The position numbers were made by a program, and so were the translations under genes. Positions 14,998-22,789 of a stretch of DNA of 39,347 nucleotides are shown in pieces. A model generated the notes under the pieces. That model had not been told where the DNA came from, ran no database searches, and saw only the letters and a list, made by a program, of their open reading frames with translations. Source of the stretch: DATJMJ01 sp035503975 (GTDB lineage: Bacteria; Actinomycetota; Acidimicrobiia; Acidimicrobiales; Palsa-688). The DNA is taken from contig DATJST010000130.1 in the NCBI GenBank assembly GCA_035503975.1, positions 1 to 39,347 of the forward strand, in the 5' to 3' direction. Position 1 is the stretch's first letter, and every line of letters starts with the position of its first letter.

Positions 14998-15702
14998 TCA
15001 ATACGAGGGCCCGGACGGGGCGGCCCCGATGATAGCCAACCCCGCGCTCGTACCCACGAGATCGGCGCCGGCGGCGATAAGTTCTCGTACCTGCCGAGCC
15101 GTGTTGATACCGCCCGAGGCCTTGACCCCCACGCCGGCCGGGCTGAGCCGGCGCAAGAAGGCCACCTGTTCGGGTGTCGCCACACCAACTGCGCCGCTGC
15201 TGGCGTTCTTGAGCCACCGTGCACCCGCCTCTACGGCCAGCTCGACCGCCAGCTCGGCTTCCGACCGAGAAAGCAGGGGGAGCTCCAGCATCACCTTGAC
15301 CGGCACCTCGACGGCGTTGACTACGGCGGCGATGTCATCGCGGTACTCCTGCCACATGCCGCTTCTCAGTTGACCGGTCCGTACGCCGATGTCGAGCTCT
15401 TGGGCACCGGCAGCCGCCAGTTGCCGCGCCTCGGCCACCTTGCCCGCCGTGGTCATCCCGCCGTGGGGGAAATCCACCGCCGAGGCGACCTTTACGCCGG
15501 TGCCTGCCAAGATTTGGCGCGCGGTCTCCACCCAAGCACCCGGGACCATGGCCGCGTCGAAGCCGTACTCGGCTGCCTGCAGGCAATGGTTGGTAATCTC
15601 TTGTCTGCTCACCCCGGGCCTGATCAGAGTGTGCTGGATACGCGGGGCCAGTGCGCCATCGGCGCAGGCAGCGCGGTCCGCTGGGTCAGACGTCGGCGCC
15701 AT
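14998..15702 (-). CDS. deoC: DeoC-like class I aldolase
   Basis: A 234-residue TIM-barrel aldolase of the deoxyribose-phosphate aldolase family. The three catalytic positions are recognisable: Asp104 (QELDIG), the Schiff-base Lys165 (WLKNASSG) and Lys194 (VGVKASGG). Flanking sequence departs from canonical DeoC: IQHTLIRPG replaces IDHTLLKP near the N-terminus, and RTGQLRSG replaces the usual NVGALKSG-type loop. A substrate other than deoxyribose 5-phosphate is therefore quite possible. The ATG lies inside the end of the upstream fusion gene (17-base overlap), so the two are translationally coupled. Context suggests retro-aldol cleavage of a phosphorylated sugar made by the ribokinase-like kinase. 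Confidence 0.85.
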   Translation of the reverse strand: MAPTSDPADRAACADGALAPRIQHTLIRPGVSRQEITNHCLQAAEYGFDAAMVPGAWVETARQILAGTGVKVASAVDFPHGGMTTAGKVAEARQLAAAGAQELDIGVRTGQLRSGMWQEYRDDIAAVVNAVEVPVKVMLELPLLSRSEAELAVELAVEAGARWLKNASSGAVGVATPEQVAFLRRLSPAGVGVKASGGINTARQVRELIAAGADLVGTSAGLAIIGAAPSGPSY

Positions 15703-17743
15703 GGCCTTGTCCCCTCCCGGTTGCCACCGGTGCCGCCGGCGAGCTCACTATGTCCCTTGCGCCGCGAAAGCCCACGGTGGCACAGCGGTCCAAGGCTGGC
15801 CAGCTGCGGACGAACTTCGCTCGCCAGTCGGGAGCCCGCGGGCCACCGTCGGCATACCAGTCCGAGCCGAGCGCTTGGTAGTCCGAGCCACCCTTCAGCA
15901 CGCAGTAGCGGGTATGGCCGTCGGAGAACTCGGGCGCCGTCCACTCCCAGACTCGCCCGCTGCCGTGCCCGGCCCGCCCTTCTTCCATGGCCACCTGCCA
16001 ATCCTCCGCAGTGGGCAGGCGCTTGCCCACCCACCGGCAGTAGGACCAGGCGTCGTCGTAGTCGACAAAGACGACCGGGCCGGCGGCATCGTCGGGGTAA
16101 GGCGACATTTGCTCGGCCCAATGTCGCAAGAAGTTGTCAGAGCAATGCGGTCGGTAGCCGGTGGACGCCAAGAAGGCCTGGAAGTCGGCATTCGTGACCG
16201 GGCGTGGGTCCACCTCGCACGCTGCAACGGTCAGCCGGCGCTGCTCGGTCACCACTGTGTGCAGGTGCGGTAGTACGGAATTGGCGAGCGGAGCGGGGCC
16301 GTCCATGCCGCACTCGCGCAAACGGTACCTAACGGTCAAGCTTCTCGGCCCGTCGCCGGGGGCACCGGCTCGCTCGCCCGGCCGGCCATGGGCACCGCCA
16401 GGCGGCGGGGGTGGCGGGCGCGGCGGGGCCACCGGTACCGGCGCGGGACGGACAGAGCCCAGCACGCGTGCCACGAGCCCTTCGTGGCGCCCGCCACCGG
16501 CCGCGAAAGCGGCAATACCGCCGCCGGGAACTTGCCCTTCGATCACCGCTCCCGTGGGCGACGTGCCCGCCTTGACTGCACGGCCGCCGACGAGGTCCCA
16601 CCACAGATCCGCCCCTTGGGCGAGGTTCACCTGGACCAGAGGCCCGGCCAGGTCCCGGTTGCTGGTATTGGCTAAGGCCCAGAGGTGCAAGCCCTCGTGC
16701 TCCCAATGGCTCGCCGCCAGGCCGTCGTGCATTGTCGCCACCATGGGCTCCCACCGACCGAGCGAGAGCACGTCCCCGAGCACCTTATGCACGGGACGCA
16801 TCCGGCGCAGTAAAGACGCGTCGCGCTCCGACCACGCGTTGTACGAACCGAACACGTTCTCCCACACCACCACGCCCGCGCCGTTGAGCCAGGCCAGATG
16901 CAACTCGTTGGTGTGGTCCAGGTGCCAGCGGCGGACCAGCAACTGCATGTGGCGGGGCTCGAACCACTTGTTGCGCAGGACGTACGGCGCCGGGGTCTCG
17001 GGGGGCCACTGTGCCCACGACATGAGGTGATCGCGTACCTGCGCCAAGGGTACGAAGTCCTCGGTCATGAGGACCGCGCCGGGACCACCGGCCACCAGGC
17101 ACCCGCGTAAGTCGTCGGAGGCCTTGCTCATTGTGTCGAGAAAAATCCCGTCCGCGCCAGAACTGGAGAGGGTGGCGGCCAGGGCCGCGACCTCGCCCTC
17201 GGGTGGCCGTCGGGTGCCGCTGTCCCAGGGGTAGTAGGCCAAGAAGGCTTTCGTCCCTGCTCGGTGGCATTCTTCCACGAGCCGTCGCAACGTGCCCGGG
17301 CCCCCGGGCAGTTGCCGGTAGAAGTCGAACTGGTTGCGGTCGTCAAAACCCAGGCGCGGGTAGGCGTGCCACAGCACGACGGCATCGAAGCCTCCGAAGC
17401 GGGACTGCGAACATCGCAGGATGCGCGCCATGCTCAGGCCATTTCCGCCCGGCTGGCGCAGGTCCTCGTCCCAGAGCATGACCATCCCGCAGGTGAAACA
17501 TCGTCGCGCCCATGCCAGTTCCGGCCTGTCGTAGCGAGCGGGGTCGTGACCAACCGCTTGCCGAGCGTCTCGGCGCCACTGTTCCAAGCGCTCGCGCCAC
17601 GCCGCCCGGCTCGCCACGAGCGCGGGCGGGTTCCCGAGATCTCCCCAGTCGACCAAATCACGCCGGTCGCCCAGATCACCCAGGTCACCCCGGTCACCCA
17701 GATCGCCCGGGTCACGCCGGTCCTCGGCGCGAGGTTCCTTCAC
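15686..17743 (-). CDS. Fusion: glycosidase-like TIM barrel plus SUMF1/FGE-like domain
   Basis: The product has 685 residues in two parts. Residues 1-40 are Asp/Gly/Leu/Arg-rich repeats. Residues about 70-430 look like a TIM-barrel glycoside-hydrolase-type domain (FGGFDAVVLWHAYPRL, FLAYYPWDSG, GADGIFLDTM, VVWENVFGSYNAW), then a beta-rich end. A proline-rich linker (about 455-490) leads to a formylglycine-generating-enzyme-like domain (VTNADFQAFLASTGYRP, SYCRWVGKRLPTAEDWQVAM, RVWEWTAPEF, KGGSDY, VGFRGARD). The cysteine pair expected between KGG and GFR in active FGE is absent, so sulfatase activation is unlikely; a binding or other SUMF1-fold role is more probable. No sulfatase gene is in the window. 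The GTG start overlaps the kinase stop (GTGA). Confidence 0.75.
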   Translation of the reverse strand: MKEPRAEDRRDPGDLGDRGDLGDLGDRRDLVDWGDLGNPPALVASRAAWRERLEQWRRDARQAVGHDPARYDRPELAWARRCFTCGMVMLWDEDLRQPGGNGLSMARILRCSQSRFGGFDAVVLWHAYPRLGFDDRNQFDFYRQLPGGPGTLRRLVEECHRAGTKAFLAYYPWDSGTRRPPEGEVAALAATLSSSGADGIFLDTMSKASDDLRGCLVAGGPGAVLMTEDFVPLAQVRDHLMSWAQWPPETPAPYVLRNKWFEPRHMQLLVRRWHLDHTNELHLAWLNGAGVVVWENVFGSYNAWSERDASLLRRMRPVHKVLGDVLSLGRWEPMVATMHDGLAASHWEHEGLHLWALANTSNRDLAGPLVQVNLAQGADLWWDLVGGRAVKAGTSPTGAVIEGQVPGGGIAAFAAGGGRHEGLVARVLGSVRPAPVPVAPPRPPPPPPGGAHGRPGERAGAPGDGPRSLTVRYRLRECGMDGPAPLANSVLPHLHTVVTEQRRLTVAACEVDPRPVTNADFQAFLASTGYRPHCSDNFLRHWAEQMSPYPDDAAGPVVFVDYDDAWSYCRWVGKRLPTAEDWQVAMEEGRAGHGSGRVWEWTAPEFSDGHTRYCVLKGGSDYQALGSDWYADGGPRAPDWRAKFVRSWPALDRCATVGFRGARDIVSSPAAPVATGRGQGHGADV
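17638..17712. repeat. Short degenerate tandem repeat in the fusion gene N-terminus
   Basis: About eight degenerate 9-base units (CCCAGATCA / CCCAGGTCA / CCCCGGTCA type) encode the Gly-Asp-Leu-Gly-Asp-Arg-rich N-terminus of the fusion protein on the minus strand. Confidence 0.8.
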
Positions 17744-18849
17744 TGGCGTTGCACTCCCCCAGGTAACAGCCGGTCACGGAGCCTGGGCGGCAGGTCGGCC
17801 AACCGGGGCAGGGAAGGCACCACCGACGGCATGCCGACGCTGTAAGAGGCCGCGGCTGCGGCCACCTCGGCCGCCGCGCCCATGCCAAGGCCACAGGCCA
17901 AAGCCGTCGCCAGGGCTCCTATGAACGAGTCACCCGCCCCAGTTGTGTCGACCACGGCATGGGGGGCCACCGCGGGGACGAGCCGCCGGGAGCCGCCTGA
18001 GTCCACCAGCACACCCTCGGCACCAAGTGTCAATGCAATGCCGGCGGGGGTCCGCTCCCGCAGGGCGTCCACCAGTACGTCGGGCTCGGCGCCGGGGTTG
18101 CGGCCCGTCAGCAGTTCGGCTTCGCTCCGGTTAGGGACGATCACGTCCAGCTGAGCGATCAGGGCGTCGGGCACGCCGACGGCTGGAGCGGGGTTCAGCA
18201 GGGCCAGGGCTCCGAGTTGCTTGGCCAACGCGAGCGCGCGTCCGGCAACGGCTACGGGCACCTCGAGCGAGACCGCACAGACGTCGGCGCCTGCGATGTG
18301 CTCCACAAATGCATCGACGTCGGATGCATCAAGCTCCGACAGGGCACCCATAGACACGACGATCCGGTTATCCCCGTCGGTTTCGACCAGTATTGCCCCG
18401 GTCATGGTGGGCAGGTGGCCGGTGCGTACGGTCGAGGCGTCGATGCCTTCGTCGCGCCAGAGGCGCCGTCCCGACTCCCCGAAAGCGTCGTCGCCGACCG
18501 CCGTCAACAGGGAGACTTCCGCTCCCAGGCGGCGCGCCGCCACTGCCTGGTTGGACCCCTTGCCGCCATGGTCGGCGAAGAGGGAACGTGCGAGCACAGT
18601 TTCGCCCCGGTCCGGGCTGCGGTCAACAGCAAAGACGAGGGCGGTGCCGTAACCACCCACGACGGCAACGCGAGGCTGCGTGCCCTTGGTCACTGCCTTG
18701 TCGCCACTGGCTGCCTTGTCGCCACTGGCTGCCTTGTCGTCACTGGTCGCGTTGTCGGCACTGGCTGGTCTGTCGTCACTGGCTGGTTTGTTGGCACTGA
18801 ATGGTTTGTCGGCACTGGATGGTTTGTCGGCACTGGCCGCACCGGTCAT
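17740..18849 (-). CDS. rbsK: Ribokinase-like PfkB-family sugar kinase
   Basis: An ATP-dependent kinase that phosphorylates ribose or a related sugar or aldonate. GGKGSNQA lies at residues 95-102, NRSEAE at 241-246, and the anion-hole/catalytic motif DTTGAGD at 302-308 with Asp308 as base. Counted from the ATG at 18849 it has 369 residues, about 55 more than usual. The extra part is eight 6-residue repeats (SADKPS, SGDKAA type) encoded by 18-bp units. Starting at the in-frame GTG at 18693 would give 317 residues, the normal ribokinase size. Neither start has a strong ribosome site, so the repeat may be untranslated leader. The gene follows lacI after 54 bases and overlaps the fusion gene by four. 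Confidence 0.87.
   Translation of the reverse strand: MTGAASADKPSSADKPFSANKPASDDRPASADNATSDDKAASGDKAASGDKAVTKGTQPRVAVVGGYGTALVFAVDRSPDRGETVLARSLFADHGGKGSNQAVAARRLGAEVSLLTAVGDDAFGESGRRLWRDEGIDASTVRTGHLPTMTGAILVETDGDNRIVVSMGALSELDASDVDAFVEHIAGADVCAVSLEVPVAVAGRALALAKQLGALALLNPAPAVGVPDALIAQLDVIVPNRSEAELLTGRNPGAEPDVLVDALRERTPAGIALTLGAEGVLVDSGGSRRLVPAVAPHAVVDTTGAGDSFIGALATALACGLGMGAAAEVAAAAASYSVGMPSVVPSLPRLADLPPRLRDRLLPGGVQRQ
18695..18838. repeat. Eight tandem 18-bp units at the ribokinase 5' end
   Basis: Units begin at 18695, 18713, 18731, 18749, 18767, 18785, 18803 and 18821. The first two are identical (GCCTTGTCGCCACTGGCT) and the rest differ at a few positions. On the minus strand they encode 6-residue Ser/Ala-x-Asp-Lys repeats if the upstream ATG is used. 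Confidence 0.93.
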
Positions 18850-18903
18850 CCCGACGGCCCAGGTGTCAACGCTCGCCCGGCGAGCACGCGCGGCACCACA
18901 GGT

Positions 18904-19920
18904 TCATCCACTCTCTGCGCCGGGGCAGCAGGAGTGGCGATGACGCCACTCGAAATCGAACACCTGCCGCCGCCTGTGCTGGCGACCGCCCTCGAGCCGG
19001 CTGAGCAACATCTCCACGGCCGCGCTGGCCATCGCCCTCACCGGCTGCGCCAAGGTGGTCATGGGGGGATCGGTCAGCTCGGCCCACGGGGGGTCGTCGA
19101 CGGAGACAATGGCCACGTCCCTGCCGACCCGCAGGCCGACGTCTTTTACCGTACGGAGCGCGCCGACCGCCATCAAGTTATTGCCCACCAACAAAGCCGT
19201 GGCGCCGGCTGCCAAGAGTTGGCGCGCCGCGGCCGCACCGCCGTCGATACGGAAATTGCCATGTGCCACCAACGGCGCGACGCGGGCCGTCGTCATGGCC
19301 ACCCGATAACCCTGCAGCCGCTCCGACGCGGTCTGTACGCCCAACGGCCCACTTATATAACCGATACTGCGGTGGCCGCAGCTCAAAAGGTGCTCCGTCC
19401 CCCATCGAGCCCCTTTCTTGTTCGCCACGAGCACGGCATCGGCCCGGTGATCGGCCACGTCGCGGTCAAAGGCCACCACACAGGTGCCATTGTCGATCAG
19501 CTCGCTGATCTCGGGCGCTTTTGGCTCCGAGGGCGAGATGATGGCGCCGGCCACCCTCTCCGCCGCCAGCACGCCGAGATAGGCACTCTGCTTTTCGGGC
19601 TGCTCATCGGTATTGCAGAGCACCACGCGGTAGCCCTTACGGTAAGCCGCGTCCTCGACCGCCCGGATCACAGCTGTGAAATGCGGGTTCTCGATGTCAG
19701 AAACGACGACGCCGATCATTTGCGCCTGCTGGCGGCGCAGGTTACTGGCGACTCGGTTAGGCCGGTAACCGAGCGCCTCGATGACAGCCGCCACCTTTTG
19801 GCGCGTGCTCTCGCTCACAGTGTCGTTGGCGTTGAGGACCCGCGAAACAGTGGCCGGGGACACACCAGCTTGCTCCGCGACGTCCTTTATCCGCAGCAAC
19901 GTGCGCGCCTGACTGGCCAT
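18904..19920 (-). CDS. LacI/GalR-family transcriptional regulator
   Basis: A 338-residue sugar-responsive repressor. The helix-turn-helix occupies residues 11-30 (IKDVAEQAGVSPATVSRVLN) and the hinge helix about 53-62 (RPNRVASNLR). The periplasmic-binding-protein-like effector domain follows (IGVVVSDIENPHFTAVIRAVED, VAFDRDVADHRADAV, SVDDPPWAELTDPPMTTL). The C-terminus is Arg/His-rich. It heads the leftward operon and is divergent from the thiamine-diphosphate enzyme gene. Matching operators on both sides suggest self-regulation and control of the whole locus. The ligand is probably a sugar or aldonate produced by the pathway. Confidence 0.92.
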   Translation of the reverse strand: MASQARTLLRIKDVAEQAGVSPATVSRVLNANDTVSESTRQKVAAVIEALGYRPNRVASNLRRQQAQMIGVVVSDIENPHFTAVIRAVEDAAYRKGYRVVLCNTDEQPEKQSAYLGVLAAERVAGAIISPSEPKAPEISELIDNGTCVVAFDRDVADHRADAVLVANKKGARWGTEHLLSCGHRSIGYISGPLGVQTASERLQGYRVAMTTARVAPLVAHGNFRIDGGAAAARQLLAAGATALLVGNNLMAVGALRTVKDVGLRVGRDVAIVSVDDPPWAELTDPPMTTLAQPVRAMASAAVEMLLSRLEGGRQHRRRQVFDFEWRHRHSCCPGAESG

Positions 19921-19957
19921 GCGACGGGTGCCGCTCCGGTAGCTCGGGACCGATCTT

Positions 19958-19972
19958 GGTAATCGATTTCAG
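19958..19972 (-). promoter_or_regulatory. LacI-type operator O1 at the lacI promoter
   Basis: Minus strand TGAAATCGATTACC matches the LacI-family consensus TGAAAnCGnTTnCA at nearly every position, centred on CG. It begins five bases after the -10 box, so a bound repressor would cover the transcription start. The 12-base core AATCGATTTCAG (plus strand, 19961-19972) is repeated exactly at 20216-20227. Confidence 0.7.
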
Positions 19973-19976
19973 CGGG

Positions 19977-20005
19977 ACGCTACCACGGTCGGCGAAGCGT
20001 GTAAA
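19977..20005 (-). promoter_or_regulatory. Promoter of the lacI-led operon
   Basis: Minus strand TTTACA (20005-20000) as -35, a 17-base spacer, and TAGCGT (19982-19977) as a TAnnnT -10. Operator O1 lies immediately downstream. Confidence 0.55.
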
Positions 20006-20115
20006 CCGCCGCTCAGACCCCAAAACGTGGGCCTCCACAAGTCCTCGGGCGTCACTTCGGCGACCCGCCGGCGACCCTCCAGGGCGCGCGCCGCGCACGC
20101 GGAGTGGTCCGGCCA

Positions 20116-22725
20116 ATGACCGAGCCGGGCGCCGAGCCGCATTATGGTACATACCAATCGCGGCCTATTGTCTCGACTGATCTCGTATACAGTCTGTACC
20201 TTCTGGCTCGCGATAAATCGATTTCAGAGCGCCCGGTCCGGGGCATAGGTAGCGCCAGCAGCAGCGGCGCAGGCAGGCAGGCGTCTCTGGGGCTGCGCGA
20301 CGATAGTCGCCTCGAGCTGCTCGACAACATCCAGCGGCGTGTCCTCTGGCTGGCCGTGAGCATGATCCACCATGCCAACCGGGTCAGGACCAGCCGCTCG
20401 GGCTTGAAGGTCGGTGGCCACCAGGCGTCGTCAGCCTCGATGGTGAGCATCATGACGGCGCTCTATTTCGAGCACCTCCGGGCCGCCGACCGGGTCTCGG
20501 TCAAGCCGCACGCCTCTCCGGTGCTGCACGCCATCAACTACCTGCTCGGCCGCCTCGACGAGCGCTATCTCACCGAGCTGCGTGCCTACGGAGGCCTCCA
20601 AAGCTACCCGAGCCGCACCAAGGACCCCGACCCTGTCGACTTCTCGACTGGGTCGGTAGGCATCGGGGCCACGGCTTCGATCTGGAGCGCTGTGGCTCGC
20701 CGCTATGTGTCCTCCCATTGGGGCCCGCGCCCGCCTGTCCGGCATATCGCCTTGGTGGGCGACGCCGAGCTGGACGAGGGCGCGGTCTGGGAGGCGCTCA
20801 TGGACCCAATGGTCGCGCGCCTGGGCGAGGTGCTCTGGATCGTAGATCTCAACCGGCAGTCCCTCGACCGGGTCGTCCCGGGCATCGCTGCCATCCGCAT
20901 CCGTGACATGTTCTCGGCCGTCGGCTGGAACACCATCACCCTCAAGTACGGCGCCCGCCTCCGCGCCCTCTTCGCGCTCGAGCACGGCGAGCTGCTCGAA
21001 AGCCGCATCGACCTGATGAGCAACGAGGAGTACCAACACCTCCTGCGCCTGCCTGAAGCCCAGTTGCGAGAGGCCGTGGCCGGTACGGAGCGTTACCGGG
21101 GCGACCTGGTCCGGCTCCTCTCTGGCCTGGACGACGCCACGATCGCAGCCGCATTGCGCAACCTCGGGGGCCACGACCTAGGGGACCTGGTCCAAGCCTT
21201 CGACGAGGCCGCCGAGATGGCCGACCGGCCGACTGTAGTGCTCGCCTACACGATCAAGGCGTGGCGCCTACCCACCGAGGGGCACCCCGGCAACCACTCT
21301 GCTCTGCTCACGGACGAACAATGGGAGCAGCTCGGCCGCGACCTGGGAGCCGACCCGGCTGCCCCGTGGGCCGCATTTGCCCCGGGCAGCCCCGAGGGCA
21401 TGGTGTGCGCCGGCGCCGGCGAGCGCCTGGCCACCTCCGGCGAGCGCCTGGCCACCTCCGGCGAGCGCGTGGCCACCACCGGCGAGCGCCTGGCCACCAC
21501 CGGCGAGCGCCTGGCCGGCGCCCCCGGGCCTCGGCCGATGCCCCCGACCGAGCTCGGCATCGCCGGGCGCAGCGTCGAGTCGACGCAGCAGGCGCTTGGG
21601 AGGTTCCTGCTCGAACTGTCGCGCACGGCCCCCGACGTCGCGGCTCGCGTCGTCACTGTCAGCCCGGACGTGGCGTCCTCGACCAACCTGGGCGGCTGGG
21701 TCAACCGTGTCGGCAATTGGGACATGGAGGAACGGCCGGATTGGTTCGAGCAGGACCGCTCGACCCTGGTGCACTGGCGCCAGACGCCTAGGGGACAGCA
21801 CATCGAGCTCGGCATCGCCGAAGTCAACCTGGCCGGCCTGCTCTGCGAACTGGGCCTGACCTGGGCACGCGACGGCGAACCGCTCCTGCCGCTCGGGACG
21901 CTGTACGACCCATTTGTCGCCCGGTGCCTGGAGCCCTGGGCGTTCGGCATCTACTCGGGCGGCCAGTCCATCCTGGTCGGGACTCCCTCGGGGGTGACGC
22001 TCGCGCCAGAAGGCGGGGCTCACCAGTCGGTGATCACTCCCTCGATCGGCCTGGAGCAGCCACGGTGCACAGCGTGGGAGCCCGCCTTCGTCCAAGACCT
22101 CGAATGGGCGCTGTTGCACGCGCTCGGCCAGCTCGGGCGCCCCGACGGCACCTCGGCCTACTTCCGGTTGAGCACGCGGCCCCTCGACCAAGCCCTGGCC
22201 GCCATCCCCCGAAGCCAAGCCGCCCGCGAACGCCGCCGCCTGGACGTCCTAGAGGGTGGCTATCGAGCCCGCCAGAGCGAAGCGCCGCCGGCGGTGACCC
22301 TGGTTGGCATGGGCGCGGTCATGCCCGAGGTGCTCGGGGCGGCCACCGCCCTCGAGGAGGAAGGCGTGGGTTGCGACGTTGTCTGCCTGACCTCTGCGGA
22401 CCTGGTGTTCCGAGCGGCCCAGGCTCGGCGGGCATTGGCAGAGTGGCCCACGCGGGCGCTCGAACGGGTCTTCCCCCGGGAGCGAGCAACGCCTATGGTC
22501 ACAGTGGTGGACGGGCACCCGCATACGCTGTCGTTCCTGGGCACGATCAATTCGACGCCTGTCGCCTGCCTCGGTGTGAGCGATTTCGGGCAAGTTGGCG
22601 AAGTGGACGACCTCTACCGCACCTTCGGTATCGACGCTGCCACGATCGCGGGCGCGGCATGGGACCTCTTGGACGAGGTCGGGGCCAGGGACGGCCCTCA
22701 CATCAGGTCGGCTTACGGGGGCTGA
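20116..22725 (+). CDS. AceE/transketolase-like thiamine diphosphate enzyme
   Basis: A large TDP enzyme of about 870 residues resembling homodimeric pyruvate dehydrogenase E1 (AceE) and transketolases. TDP/Mg motif: GDAELDEGAVWEAL from residue 215 through Asn246 of NRQSLDR. Also visible are KVGGHQASSASMVSIMTALYF, LQSYPSRTKDPDPVDFSTGSVG, the pyrimidine-domain LGIAEVNLAGLLCELGL and a transketolase C-terminal domain (TLVGMGAVMPEVLGAATAL). No E2/E3 genes are nearby, so a ketol-transfer or decarboxylase role is as likely as dehydrogenase. Residues about 435-467 are a 21-bp-repeat insertion. The start is doubtful: codons for residues 13-42 are AT-rich and contain a promoter and an operator, yet no standard in-frame start occurs from there to GTG 20356. 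GTG at 20104 is also possible. Confidence 0.8.
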   Translation: MTEPGAEPHYGTYQSRPIVSTDLVYSLYLLARDKSISERPVRGIGSASSSGAGRQASLGLRDDSRLELLDNIQRRVLWLAVSMIHHANRVRTSRSGLKVGGHQASSASMVSIMTALYFEHLRAADRVSVKPHASPVLHAINYLLGRLDERYLTELRAYGGLQSYPSRTKDPDPVDFSTGSVGIGATASIWSAVARRYVSSHWGPRPPVRHIALVGDAELDEGAVWEALMDPMVARLGEVLWIVDLNRQSLDRVVPGIAAIRIRDMFSAVGWNTITLKYGARLRALFALEHGELLESRIDLMSNEEYQHLLRLPEAQLREAVAGTERYRGDLVRLLSGLDDATIAAALRNLGGHDLGDLVQAFDEAAEMADRPTVVLAYTIKAWRLPTEGHPGNHSALLTDEQWEQLGRDLGADPAAPWAAFAPGSPEGMVCAGAGERLATSGERLATSGERVATTGERLATTGERLAGAPGPRPMPPTELGIAGRSVESTQQALGRFLLELSRTAPDVAARVVTVSPDVASSTNLGGWVNRVGNWDMEERPDWFEQDRSTLVHWRQTPRGQHIELGIAEVNLAGLLCELGLTWARDGEPLLPLGTLYDPFVARCLEPWAFGIYSGGQSILVGTPSGVTLAPEGGAHQSVITPSIGLEQPRCTAWEPAFVQDLEWALLHALGQLGRPDGTSAYFRLSTRPLDQALAAIPRSQAARERRRLDVLEGGYRARQSEAPPAVTLVGMGAVMPEVLGAATALEEEGVGCDVVCLTSADLVFRAAQARRALAEWPTRALERVFPRERATPMVTVVDGHPHTLSFLGTINSTPVACLGVSDFGQVGEVDDLYRTFGIDAATIAGAAWDLLDEVGARDGPHIRSAYGG
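20173..20202 (+). promoter_or_regulatory. Candidate promoter of the rightward operon
   Basis: TCGACT (20173-20178) as -35, an 18-base spacer, and TACCTT (20197-20202) as a TAnnnT -10. Operator O2 follows at the same relative position as O1 does at the lacI promoter. The region 20140-20230 is strikingly AT-rich for this genome and holds the palindrome TGGTACATACCA (20145-20156). Confidence 0.45.
20214..20228 (+). promoter_or_regulatory. LacI-type operator O2 at the rightward operon
   Basis: AAATCGATTT (20215-20224) is a perfect 10-base palindrome centred on CG. Read on the minus strand, CTGAAATCGATTTAT matches the LacI-family half-site TGAAATCG. The 12 bases 20216-20227 are identical to O1, 255 bases away in the same orientation. 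Confidence 0.65.
21418..21516. repeat. 21-bp tandem repeat, 4.7 copies, in the TDP-enzyme gene
   Basis: Units start at 21418, 21439, 21460, 21481 and 21502 (the last partial). Each encodes Gly-Glu-Arg-Leu/Val-Ala-Thr-Ser/Thr. The segment lies between the TDP-binding domain and the pyrimidine-binding domain and is likely a flexible linker. Confidence 0.95.
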
Positions 22726-22789
22726 CCGCCCGCCGGGACCGCCGGATGGAACAATCAGAGACAAAACAGGAAGGGGAGAAAAGACAAAA

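Noticed and set aside
16161..17030. Rightward frame antisense to the fusion gene
   Set aside because: High-GC shadow; Arg/Pro/Ser-rich translation without recognisable motifs.
20168..20192. TTGTCT plus TATACA as the promoter of the TDP-enzyme operon
   Set aside because: The spacer is 12-13 bases; TCGACT/TACCTT with 18 bases fits better and places the operator as at the lacI side.
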